Positions 16,581 to 24,160 of a stretch of 44,734 bases of DNA are shown here, piece by piece (the stretch's first letter is position 1; each line of letters begins with the position of its first letter). The position numbers and the translations under genes were made by a program. This DNA comes from Nocardia salmonicida NBRC 13393. Lineage in GTDB: Bacteria; Actinomycetota; Actinomycetes; Mycobacteriales; Mycobacteriaceae. The notes under the pieces are model-generated. The model saw nothing but the letters and a program-made list of their open reading frames with translations, was not told where the DNA came from and searched no databases. The stretch is from positions 1 through 44,734 of the forward strand of contig NZ_BDBR01000038.1 in NCBI RefSeq assembly GCF_001613085.1. Reading direction: 5' to 3'.

Positions 16581-17879
16581 TCATTGGGCGACAACAACTT
16601 CGGTGGTGTCGCGGGTTTGGGTGGTGAAATCGTGCGGGCCGACGAGCGACCGTAGCCGCGCCAGCGCGGTGGGCATGTCGGGCGCGCCGATCCCGACCGA
16701 GATACCGGCGTCGGGGCGCAGCAGCGCGTCGTCGGTCTCGGCGGTGTTGAGGTGCCAGCCGAGCACGTCATCGGATCCGTAGAGCTGATCGGCCAGCTCG
16801 CTGTGGCGCAGCAGGGTGATCTCGCCGCGACGGTCGGGGGCGACGTAGCAGCAGGCGATGCAGGTCGCGGTGTGCGAGCCGTGGGCTGCCCTGACCGCGG
16901 CCGGGTGCAGGGGGCGGCCGATGCTGGCGGCCAGGTGCACCATGCGCGGGTCGACGCCGGTGTGCGCGGTGGCGGCGTGGGCGACCAGACCCGAACCCGG
17001 TCGCACCCCGATGTCGAGTACGTGCCAGCGTCGTTGGTGCAGGCGCAGTTCGATGTGCAGGGCCGCATCGGCCAGGCCCAGGGTCGTGACGACCCCGGCC
17101 AGCACCGTCGGTAATTGCGGCAGTTCGGCGTCGATGCGGGGATCGGTCGGCGGGCTGATCATCAACCCGTCGACGAACGGCGCGACGGCGGTGGCGGTGC
17201 ACTTTTCGTGGATGACGGCGTGGGTGACGCGGCTGTCGCACACGGTTACGTCAACGCTGATCTCCACGGCCGTGTCGTCGTCGCCGAGGTACTGCGCCAC
17301 GATGATCGGGGTCGCGGTATCGATGTGGCCCACCCGCAGAATCTGCTGATAGAGGGCCAGGTTCTCCTCGACGGACAACTCGGCGCGGTAGCGGTAGACC
17401 CCACGCGATCCGGCGCCGGTGGCCGGCTTGAGGATCGGGCGCGGACCCAGGTGCTCGAGCCCGAAACGCAGCAGCCGCGCCGAGAGCGACCCGGTGTGGT
17501 GGGGCGCGACGGCGATCTTGCTCCGGCCGAGCACCTGATACAAACGGGCCTTGTCGGTGACCAGAAATCGCGCGGTGGCCAGTGCCCATCGTGGGTTCAG
17601 TGCCGCGAGCGCGGTGTTCCACCAGTCGTCGAATCCGACGGCGCCGATCATGTCCTCGCCGAACTCGCCTCGCAGACGGTGCAGCGCTTCTTCGCGCAGC
17701 GTCGGCTCCCCGGCCTCCAACGCCATCAACACGTCGGTGGGGATCTGCCGGTAGATCGTTCCGGCCTCGCGCGCGGCCACGAGGGTGAGCGTGCGCGGGT
17801 CGAACGATCCGAAGACGGCGTAGACCGGGCTCGCGGCGTTGGGTCGCGGCCCGGTCATGTCGAGGGCTGTGCCCGTCAT
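16581..17879 (-). CDS. ATP-grasp domain protein, putative amino acid/peptide ligase
   Basis: 432 residues. The ATP-grasp core is visible as ILKPATGAGSRGVYRY (~147-162, nucleotide-binding Lys and Gly loop), IIVAQYLGDDDTAVEISVDV, and HIELRLHQRRWHVLDIGVRP followed by GSGLV (~273-297). The last region holds the metal/ATP-binding acidic and Arg residues; the usual E-x-N-x-R appears as D-I-G-V-R. The N-terminal ~100 residues act as the pre-ATP-grasp domain. Such enzymes make amide bonds via acyl phosphates. Its position next to two aminotransferases, an aldolase and a radical SAM gene suggests it joins an unusual amino acid to another building block (inference). Confidence 0.82.
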   Translation of the reverse strand: MTGTALDMTGPRPNAASPVYAVFGSFDPRTLTLVAAREAGTIYRQIPTDVLMALEAGEPTLREEALHRLRGEFGEDMIGAVGFDDWWNTALAALNPRWALATARFLVTDKARLYQVLGRSKIAVAPHHTGSLSARLLRFGLEHLGPRPILKPATGAGSRGVYRYRAELSVEENLALYQQILRVGHIDTATPIIVAQYLGDDDTAVEISVDVTVCDSRVTHAVIHEKCTATAVAPFVDGLMISPPTDPRIDAELPQLPTVLAGVVTTLGLADAALHIELRLHQRRWHVLDIGVRPGSGLVAHAATAHTGVDPRMVHLAASIGRPLHPAAVRAAHGSHTATCIACCYVAPDRRGEITLLRHSELADQLYGSDDVLGWHLNTAETDDALLRPDAGISVGIGAPDMPTALARLRSLVGPHDFTTQTRDTTEVVVAQ

Positions 17880-17926
17880 TGTTCACTCCTGCCGAAGTTG
17901 TCGGTGCTGGGTCGTATGGTCAGCGG

Positions 17927-18625
17927 ATGGACGCAGTGACTGCGGGGCGGATCTCGGCGCTGGTGACCGATGTCGAAGCGGGGTTGCGACAGCACGCCGA
18001 TCCCGACTATGTCGACGGCACTGTCGCTGCTCGCCATCCCGGCAAACCGGTTCTCGGAGTGCGGATTCCGCTGCTGCGCGGCGCGGTGAAAGCCGGATTG
18101 AAGAACGCGGGGATCACGGGTAGATCCCCGGATCCGGTGACGGTGTTCGGCGCGGCCGAGGCGCTGTGGCACGGCGAGGTCCACGAGGCCGAACTGGCGG
18201 GGTCGATGATGTTGCGTCTGACCGAGACGCGGATGCCGGCGCCGATGATCCTGCGGTGGGCGCTGCTGCTGGACAACTGGCTCAGCGTCGACGAGCTCGG
18301 CGGTGTTGTCGGTTTGTCCCTGGTCGATGACCCCGCCCTGCTGCCCCAGCTGCACCCGCTGGCGATCTCGCCGTCGGTGTGGCAGCGCCGCCTCTACGTC
18401 GTCGCGCTGATCCGGCCGGTCAAGGCGGGTCTGTCGCCCGCCGATGTGCCCGAGCTGGCCGCCCTGCTCGAGGAGAAGGACCCGGCGATCCGCAAGGCCT
18501 GCGTCTGGCTGATCAACGAGGCGATCAAGTCCCGTTCCGTCGAGGCCGCCGGGCAGTTCCGCCAGCTGGTGCCCGGCGTCGACCCGAAGCCGCTCGTCCG
18601 CATCCTCGACGCGGCCCTGGTCTGA
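17927..18625 (+). CDS. AlkD-like DNA alkylation-repair (HEAT-repeat glycosylase) protein
   Basis: 232 residues, the normal length for AlkD, which removes positively charged alkylated bases such as N3-alkyladenine and N7-alkylguanine. It is all-helical with visible HEAT-like repeats: ILRWALLLDNWLSVDELGG, SPSVWQRRLYVVALIRPVK and DPAIRKACVWLINEAIKSRS; the last two match the family's 'W-x-RR' and 'KA-x-x-W-x-x-x-E' regions. ATG at 17927 lies 47 bp from the divergent ATP-grasp start. AlkD homologues YtkR2 and C10R-type proteins protect producers of DNA-alkylating natural products, so a self-resistance role is possible, but the family is also housekeeping. Confidence 0.8.
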   Translation: MDAVTAGRISALVTDVEAGLRQHADPDYVDGTVAARHPGKPVLGVRIPLLRGAVKAGLKNAGITGRSPDPVTVFGAAEALWHGEVHEAELAGSMMLRLTETRMPAPMILRWALLLDNWLSVDELGGVVGLSLVDDPALLPQLHPLAISPSVWQRRLYVVALIRPVKAGLSPADVPELAALLEEKDPAIRKACVWLINEAIKSRSVEAAGQFRQLVPGVDPKPLVRILDAALV

Positions 18626-18651
18626 CACCGGCTGAGACCTGGTCTGGCCGA

Positions 18652-19686
18652 TCACAGCGCACGCACCCGTGTGGCCGCATCGTCGATCACCTGCTGCGGC
18701 TGAGCGATACAGAGCCGGACTTCGCGGGTGGACCCGTTGAACACCTGGCCCGGGATGCCGACAACTCCGCTGTCGGCGAGCCGTTGCCAGGCATCGGCGC
18801 CGTCGACGGTCTCGACGTAGAGGTGGGTGCCGTCGGCGGCCGCGACCGCGCGCAGCGTCGACGAGCTGGCCACGGCCGCGAGCAGCTGGGCCCGATAATC
18901 CCCGAACAGCTTGGTGCGCGTGGCCAGTTCGTGCCGACAGGCCGGGTCCTGCAGGACGCGCAGCGCGAGGTCTTGGGCCAGGCAGCTCGTCGACATCGAC
19001 AGGTGGGTTTTCGCGCGCACGACCGCGTCGAGCAGCGTGGGGTCGGTGCCGATGAGGCATCCCACCCGAGCGCCGGGCAGTCGCAGTAATTTCGACAGGC
19101 TGAACACCGCGATGTCGTCGGCGCCGAATCCTGCGGTGTGATCGGCCAATCCGGTGCCGGTGGTGGTCATGTGCGACAGGTCCCAGATCACCCACCCCCC
19201 GGATCGCCCTGCGGCATCGGGGTGGGTGACCAGTCCGGTCGGGTTGTGCGGTGTGCAGATCACGATCGGCGTGGTGCCTCGCCGCAGCACCTCGCTGGTG
19301 GCGCGGTAGGGCTGTACACGCAGCCCGAGCACCCCCGCCAGTTGCTCGAAGCCAGGGAAGGCCGGGCGCGGAATCCGCACGGTGTCGCCGGGGTCGGTGA
19401 CGGAGGTCAGCGCGAGCGACAATGCTTCGCTGCCGCCCGCGGTGACTACGACCTGGTCGGGGCGCACGCCGAACAGCTCGCCCAGCGCGGTGCGCAGGCG
19501 AGGTTCACCCTGGACCTCGCCGTAGGCAGCGACCCCGGCCGTGGGCAGGGCGATCGGGCGGGCGAACTCGGCCGACAGCGGCGCCGAGTTGTCTCCGCGC
19601 AGGTCCAATTGCCCTGTGGTGACAGCGAAGTCGTCGTAGCTGTAGGCGACCAGGCGGGCCGCTCGGTGGCTGATCGTCGTGCTCAC
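18652..19686 (-). CDS. PLP-dependent aminotransferase class I/II (HisC-like)
   Basis: 344 residues, fold-type I. Cofactor elements: AGGSEALS (84-90, phosphate loop), TPHNPTG (145-151), WVIWDLSHM with Asp169, and FSLSKLLRLPGARVG with Schiff-base Lys199 and Arg207. The usual D-E-x-Y pocket reads D-L-S-H, which is atypical. The GTG start at 19686 overlaps the aldolase stop by 4 nt. Last gene of the radical SAM operon. Likely reaction: conversion of a 2-oxo acid from the pathway to an amino acid; substrate unknown. Confidence 0.87.
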   Translation of the reverse strand: MSTTISHRAARLVAYSYDDFAVTTGQLDLRGDNSAPLSAEFARPIALPTAGVAAYGEVQGEPRLRTALGELFGVRPDQVVVTAGGSEALSLALTSVTDPGDTVRIPRPAFPGFEQLAGVLGLRVQPYRATSEVLRRGTTPIVICTPHNPTGLVTHPDAAGRSGGWVIWDLSHMTTTGTGLADHTAGFGADDIAVFSLSKLLRLPGARVGCLIGTDPTLLDAVVRAKTHLSMSTSCLAQDLALRVLQDPACRHELATRTKLFGDYRAQLLAAVASSSTLRAVAAADGTHLYVETVDGADAWQRLADSGVVGIPGQVFNGSTREVRLCIAQPQQVIDDAATRVRAL

Positions 19687-20735
19687 CGGTTCACCACCAG
19701 GCCGTGGTGGTGCCAGTGTGCCCGCAGGTCCTGTGGGCGCAGCGTGGCCACCGCTGATGCCTGGGTGAGCAGCCACAACGCCGCGGTGTCGTCACTGATG
19801 TGCTCGGCGGCGGCGAACTCGCGGACGGCGGCTTCTTCGACCGGGGTCAGGTTCAACACCGCGCACACCGCCGGCACCAGCGATTCGGCGCGGCGGCCGG
19901 TCGTCGCGGCGAGCTGAGTCCGGCAATCGAGCAGCAGCGCGCCCGCGGCGGGGTCGGCATCGGCGAGCCGGTGGCGCAGGAGCAGCGGTTCGGCGGCGAG
20001 GTTGCCGCCGCCACGGCCCAACCCGAGCAGGGAACAGTCCAGGTAGGTCGCCCCGGCCTCCACGGCGGCCAGCGCGTTGGCGTAGGCCAGGTGCAGGAAG
20101 TCGTGGGCGTGGAACCCGATGTCGGTGTCGACAGCGGCGCGCAGCCGGTGCACGAGTTCGCCGACCTGGTCGGGCAGCAGCGCGCTGCAGGTGTCGGCGA
20201 TGTAGACGACATCGGGGGCGATGTCCTCGACGATCGTCGTCGCGTGATCGACGAGCTCGGTGGCGCTGTAGCGGGAGGCCAGCGCGATGTTCACCGCGAC
20301 GGCCAGGCCGTGGCGGCGTGCGTCGAGAGCACCGGCGCGGATCGCGTCGGCCCAACGCGGGTGGTAGACGAAGCGCAGCATCGTGAGTCCGGCCTCGACA
20401 TACGGGGCGAGGTCGACCGGTTCGGTGAGCGCGCTCGGATGGACCATCGCGGCCAGGCCGAGCCCGTCGCGCCGCGCGGCCGCGACGTGCTGTGGGGTCA
20501 GGTAGGCGCCGACTCCGGCGCGAGCGACACTGTGCTCGAGGGGAACACCGCCCAGATAGCCGAGTTCGACGATGTCGATTCCGGTGGCGTGGCCGGTGGC
20601 CGCGACCATGCCGAAGTGGTTGTCGGGCCAGTGGAAGTCGACCTCGAATCCGCCGTCACGCAAGGTCACATCGAGCAGGGTCGCCAGCGGTTCGGTCGCG
20701 GTGACGGGGGGCGGCGCGAAGTGGTCGAACATCAC
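19683..20735 (-). CDS. DRE-TIM metallolyase (HMGL/4-hydroxy-2-oxovalerate aldolase-like)
   Basis: 350 residues. The diagnostic motif LLDVTLRDGGF (20-30) supplies the catalytic Arg and the metal-ligand Asp; GFHAHDFLHLAYANALAA (~205-222) supplies the two His ligands, and GLGRGGGN is the family C-terminal glycine loop. Overall it resembles the aldolase DmpG/MhpE rather than 2-isopropylmalate synthase, but no acetaldehyde dehydrogenase partner is nearby. It would make or cleave a 4-hydroxy-2-oxo acid using a divalent metal. Sandwiched with 4-nt overlaps between two aminotransferases, which suggests formation of a gamma-hydroxy amino acid (inference). Confidence 0.87.
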   Translation of the reverse strand: MMFDHFAPPPVTATEPLATLLDVTLRDGGFEVDFHWPDNHFGMVAATGHATGIDIVELGYLGGVPLEHSVARAGVGAYLTPQHVAAARRDGLGLAAMVHPSALTEPVDLAPYVEAGLTMLRFVYHPRWADAIRAGALDARRHGLAVAVNIALASRYSATELVDHATTIVEDIAPDVVYIADTCSALLPDQVGELVHRLRAAVDTDIGFHAHDFLHLAYANALAAVEAGATYLDCSLLGLGRGGGNLAAEPLLLRHRLADADPAAGALLLDCRTQLAATTGRRAESLVPAVCAVLNLTPVEEAAVREFAAAEHISDDTAALWLLTQASAVATLRPQDLRAHWHHHGLVVNR

Positions 20736-21874
20736 CAGGTCCTCATCGTCTCGACGACCGCGGCCGCGGCGGCGACCGGATCCAGGTCAGCGCGGGCCGT
20801 GCACACCCGGAAGTGGTCCGCCGCACCGAATCCGGCGCCGGGGCTCACCCGCGCCGGTCGTACTCCCGCAGCCCTGCGGGCGGGGAGCGCGGCGGGGGTT
20901 TTGCACCACAGGTAGAGCCCGCCGTGGGAGACGACGTCGACACCGGCGTCGGTCAGGGCGGCCGCGGCCGCGGCCCGGTCGACGGCGACGGCCTGGCGCA
21001 CCTGCGCGAGCCAGGCCGAGGCGACCGGATCGGTCAACAGGGCGGCGGCGAGCTGCTGGTTGACCACACTGGTGCACGAGGCATACGCGCCGCGGAACGC
21101 GGTGAGCGCGTCGAGCACCTGGCGGTCGGCGTGCACAAACCCCACGCGCAGTCCGGCCACAGCCAGCGACTTCGACACCGAGTCGACGACAAAGTGGCGG
21201 TGCGGATCGAACGCGAGTGCCCGCGCTGCGGTCACCGGCGTAGCGCCGAAGACCCGATACACCTCGTCGGAGACCACGCTCACCCCGAACACCGTCGCGA
21301 CGGCGATGATCTCGTCCATCGCCGCTTGCCCGAGTTCGGCACCGGTCGGGTTGTGCGGGTAGTTCAGGATCAGCACCCGCGGCCGGGGATCGGATTCAGT
21401 GATCAGTGCCCGCAGTCGACCCGGGTCCGCAGCGAGGGCGGACGGGTCGTAGCCCAGCACGGTCGCGCTGGACGCTTCGACCCAGAACCGGTAGGGCTCC
21501 CATCCCGGCACGGGCGCCAGCACCGGCCCGCCGCCCTGCTGGTGCAGGGCGAACCGCACCGCCAGCAAGGCGGCTTCCTTGCCACCGGCGGTGACCAGCA
21601 CTGTGGCCGGGTCAGCGGCGCGGTCGGGGTGCAGGTGGCGCAGGTAGGCCGCGCGCAACTCGGCTTCCCCGCGCGGATCGGAGTACCAGATCCGGTCCAT
21701 CGCGGTGAGCCGGGCACCGAGGACGTCGCGGACCGCGCCCGGCATCGGATACCACGCTTCACCGACTCCGAAGTCCAGGCTCGACTCCACCGGGGAGACC
21801 GTCGACCGGGCGTACCCGGCTCCCGGTGCGGTGAGCGCGTCCAGGAGCCGGGTGAAGAACGGGTCGCCGGTCAT
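20732..21874 (-). CDS. PLP-dependent aminotransferase class I/II
   Basis: 380 residues from the ATG at 21874, which overlaps the radical SAM stop as TGATG. Cofactor elements: TAGGKEAAL (95-103), YPHNPTGAE (172-180), VVSDEVYRVF with Asp203 and Tyr206, and SVSKSLAVAGLRVGF with Schiff-base Lys235 and Arg243. All standard catalytic residues are present. Second enzyme of the operon. It is not a close copy of the other aminotransferase (different active-site loop), so the two probably act on different intermediates or one supplies a precursor. Confidence 0.9.
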   Translation of the reverse strand: MTGDPFFTRLLDALTAPGAGYARSTVSPVESSLDFGVGEAWYPMPGAVRDVLGARLTAMDRIWYSDPRGEAELRAAYLRHLHPDRAADPATVLVTAGGKEAALLAVRFALHQQGGGPVLAPVPGWEPYRFWVEASSATVLGYDPSALAADPGRLRALITESDPRPRVLILNYPHNPTGAELGQAAMDEIIAVATVFGVSVVSDEVYRVFGATPVTAARALAFDPHRHFVVDSVSKSLAVAGLRVGFVHADRQVLDALTAFRGAYASCTSVVNQQLAAALLTDPVASAWLAQVRQAVAVDRAAAAAALTDAGVDVVSHGGLYLWCKTPAALPARRAAGVRPARVSPGAGFGAADHFRVCTARADLDPVAAAAAVVETMRTW

Positions 21875-23307
21875 CAGCGTGCCGTGACCAGGGGCAAACG
21901 CTTGTGACGGGTCCGACTCGACGCGCCGGGCAGCGCGTTGGTCGCACCCATCGCGGCGACTCGATCGGCGCCGGCCTTCCACTCGGTCTCGTCGATGACA
22001 CCGACCTGCTGGGAGAGCCGGTCGACGATGCGGTGGTAGAGCCGCTGCTGCGGGTCGGCGAAGAAGTGCGCCATGAGCTCGCTGTAGACCAGCTTGCCCG
22101 GCTCAGTCAGCCGCAGGATGTCACCGGCGAGTTCGGCGTGCCCGGCGTCGACGATGCGTTCGATGCGCTCGGCATAGACCTTGTCCAGGTCCAACACCGC
22201 CAGGTCGCGCATATCGAAGGTGAGCCGCTTCGGGAAGAACACCAGGCCCTTCTCGTAGGCGTGGTAGACCGACGACCGGGTGATCGGCAACAGCCCGGCG
22301 CCCGCGGTCTTGGCGTAGTGCCGCTCATCGGCATCGTTCATCCAGGCCAAACCCCGGATGAAGCTGTAGGCGCCCGGTCCCACGCCGACTGCCTCGTCGC
22401 GGTAGCCGCCGTAGAGCGTCGAGAACATGTATCTCGTAGCCGGGGCGGTGCTGTCACCGAAGCAGTACATGTTCTGCTCCCCCATCGACTCGAGCAGCGC
22501 GGCGCGGGCCTCGTGGAACATCCGCGAGCGGTCGTCGAGCATCGCCGGCCGGGGCAGCTCGCCGGAGCGGATCCTCTCCTGCCACCCGGGCAAGGTCATC
22601 ACGTAGTCGACCGGGTACATCGACACTGACGCCACCCCCGACTCCGCAGCCAGCCGCGCATCCCGGCGCGCGTGCGCGGTGTCCTGACCGGGAAACCCGG
22701 TCATCATGTCCAAGTTCGTGTTCGCGAACCGCTGCCCGGCCCACCCGATCGCGTTGTAGACCTGGTCCGGGCTGGCGGTGATGTGCACCATGTCCCGAAT
22801 CGCCGGATCGAAAGACTGCACCCCGAACGACACCCTGGTCACGCCCAGTTCGGCCAGGGCGTCGAACTTCTCCGGCGAAACGCTCTTGACCTCGAACTCG
22901 AACGAGATCTCCACATCCGCAGCCAAGGTGAAGTGCGCGCGGATCGCGCCCATGAGCGCGGCGATCTGCTCGACGTTCAGCACCGACGGCGTCCCGCCGC
23001 CGATGTAGACGCTGTCGATCTCCCACCCCTGCATCCGCGGGGTCGCGCCCAGCGTCTCCAGCTCGACGTGCAGCGCGGCCAGGAACGCCGCGATCCGATC
23101 GGGCGTGCCGACCCACTTCACAAATGGACAAAACGTGCAGAGGGTGTCACAGAACGGAATGTGCACGTACAAGGCCTTGAGCCCGCGCGTGTGATCACCT
23201 TCGATCGCGACATCGGGTGTCGACAGGTGCGCTGCGACGAGAGCCCGGTGATCCGCCGAAGTGCTGAGGTCGAAAAACGGGTAACTGAATGACTCGAACG
23301 GGAGCAT
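21874..23307 (-). CDS. Radical SAM enzyme, HemN/HemW-like
   Basis: 477 residues from the ATG at 23307 with GAGG 6 nt upstream. The [4Fe-4S] site is YVHIPFCDTLCTFCPF (Cys53, Cys57, Cys60; CxxxCxxC). SVYIGGGTPS at ~99-108 is the SAM-binding glycine motif, followed by EISFEFEVKSVSPEKFDALA and RVSFGVQSFDP, as in HemN-like proteins. A C-terminal HemN_C-like domain is present (GVGPGAYSFIRGLAW, LTEPGKLVYSELMAHFF). HemN requires an extra Cys after the cluster motif; here it is Pro-Phe, so it is not a coproporphyrinogen dehydrogenase. HemN-like enzymes elsewhere methylate, cyclopropanate or handle heme. First enzyme of the operon, downstream of a 9-codon ORF. Confidence 0.9.
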   Translation of the reverse strand: MLPFESFSYPFFDLSTSADHRALVAAHLSTPDVAIEGDHTRGLKALYVHIPFCDTLCTFCPFVKWVGTPDRIAAFLAALHVELETLGATPRMQGWEIDSVYIGGGTPSVLNVEQIAALMGAIRAHFTLAADVEISFEFEVKSVSPEKFDALAELGVTRVSFGVQSFDPAIRDMVHITASPDQVYNAIGWAGQRFANTNLDMMTGFPGQDTAHARRDARLAAESGVASVSMYPVDYVMTLPGWQERIRSGELPRPAMLDDRSRMFHEARAALLESMGEQNMYCFGDSTAPATRYMFSTLYGGYRDEAVGVGPGAYSFIRGLAWMNDADERHYAKTAGAGLLPITRSSVYHAYEKGLVFFPKRLTFDMRDLAVLDLDKVYAERIERIVDAGHAELAGDILRLTEPGKLVYSELMAHFFADPQQRLYHRIVDRLSQQVGVIDETEWKAGADRVAAMGATNALPGASSRTRHKRLPLVTAR

Positions 23308-23358
23308 CGGAACCTCGATCAGTATTTGGAAGAATGTCAGGAGTGTCCACCAGATGCC

Positions 23359-23427
23359 CCTGTCGGCGCCCGGAAACAATGCACGGACGCCGACAGGACA
23401 TCGCATATCGGCCGGAAATTTCCGGCC
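23359..23427 (-). promoter_or_regulatory. Two hairpins between the 9-codon ORF and the radical SAM gene
   Basis: GGCCGGAAATTTCCGGCC at 23410-23427 is a perfect 18-bp palindrome. CCTGTCGGCG (arm 23388-23397) pairs with CGCCGACAGG (23359-23368) around a 19-nt loop containing a further CCG/CGG pair. They lie in the 126-nt leader between the short ORF and the enzyme gene, and could control readthrough or translation. Confidence 0.55.
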
Positions 23428-23433
23428 CCTAGA

Positions 23434-23463
23434 TCAGGCTCCGCCCGCGACCCACTTGGTCAT
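23434..23463 (-). CDS. Nine-residue ORF MTKWVAGGA with very strong ribosome binding site
   Basis: ATG at 23463, stop at 23434. GGAGGGAGGTGAT ends 4 nt before the ATG, the best Shine-Dalgarno sequence in the window, so translation is likely. It precedes the radical SAM gene by 126 nt and two hairpins. Two readings: a minimal precursor peptide for the operon's enzymes (five-residue RiPP precursors exist in the biarylitides), or a leader peptide for attenuation. The single Trp does not make a good attenuation codon run. The same longer frame is open upstream, but the start at this site is favoured by the binding site. Confidence 0.5.
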   Translation of the reverse strand: MTKWVAGGA

Positions 23464-23816
23464 CGAGATCACCTCCCTCCGAATCGATCCAGTCGAGCTC
23501 GGACCCCATTGATGGTGGCACACATCCCCCACGATTGTCAGCTGAACTATCGCCAAATCTGTTGCAGCCCTTGACAATTCAAAAGCGACCGCATGCACGA
23601 CTGAAGCCGGTCCGGCGAGGTCGCCGAACCGGTTCACCGGTGCAGATGTGCCATGCGCGGGAAGACGTTTCGGCGCATCGACAACACAGGTCAAAGAATC
23701 AGAACCACCGGACCTTTCGCGCATGGAAATGTATTCCAGGCCTCACCATCGGTGAATCCAGGAAGAGTTTCGGAATATTCGTTTCGGGTGGAATTCGTGA
23801 ATTACACGCGCTCTGT
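23464..23816. other. Intergenic region, probable promoter of radical SAM operon
   Basis: About 350 bp, markedly less GC-rich than the genes around it. Minus-strand TTGTCA followed about 20 nt later by GATAGT is a weak promoter candidate near 23540-23580. I see no credible gene. Confidence 0.4.
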
Positions 23817-23960
23817 CTACGCCGCGTCGATCACGGTTCGAAGACCTTCGAGCACGGCTGTGAGCAGTACCGCATCCGCCGAGAATTCCCAGCCATCGTG
23901 TGGCGGTGGAACTTCCTGCGCTTCTCTCTGTGGTAGTTGTGGTTCGTCGAAATCGCTCAT
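23817..23960 (-). CDS. Small acidic hypothetical protein
   Basis: 47 residues: an acidic, Pro-rich N-terminal half (MSDFDEPQLPQREAQEVPPP) and a helical C-terminal half (SADAVLLTAVLEGLRTVIDA). ATG lies 5 nt after the stop of the 64-residue gene, so it is in the same operon. No motif recognised. Could be a partner of the upstream small protein or a precursor-like peptide, but nothing in it favours either. Confidence 0.55.
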   Translation of the reverse strand: MSDFDEPQLPQREAQEVPPPHDGWEFSADAVLLTAVLEGLRTVIDAA

Positions 23961-23965
23961 GACCG

Positions 23966-24160
23966 TCACGCTTCGTAGAGTCTGTGGCAGGGCAGCAGGT
24001 GCATCGTGGTTGTCACCGCCCTGTCGATGGTGACCAGGGCGGCGCTGTGCCATCGACTCAGGTCGGCGGCGAACGCCTCCGCGACAGCACGCTCGGCTCG
24101 GTAGTCGAATACGACGTGGCGAGGGAACTCGACCGCGAGATGAACCTGCACGCCGCTCAC
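23966..24160 (-). CDS. Small hypothetical protein
   Basis: 64 residues from the GTG at 24160, overlapping the preceding stop by 4 nt (GTGA). VQVHLAVEFPRHVVFDYRAE, then FAADLSRWHSAALVTIDRAV and MHLLPCHRLYEA. A small alpha/beta protein without membrane segment or metal motif. Overlap makes it an operon member with the recombinase-like/HATPase-like gene. Function unknown. Confidence 0.55.
   Translation of the reverse strand: MSGVQVHLAVEFPRHVVFDYRAERAVAEAFAADLSRWHSAALVTIDRAVTTTMHLLPCHRLYEA

Noticed and set aside
23100..23463. KWV occurs both in the 9-residue ORF and in the radical SAM protein just after its cluster motif
   Set aside because: Three matching residues are too few to suggest a common origin or a substrate-mimic relationship.
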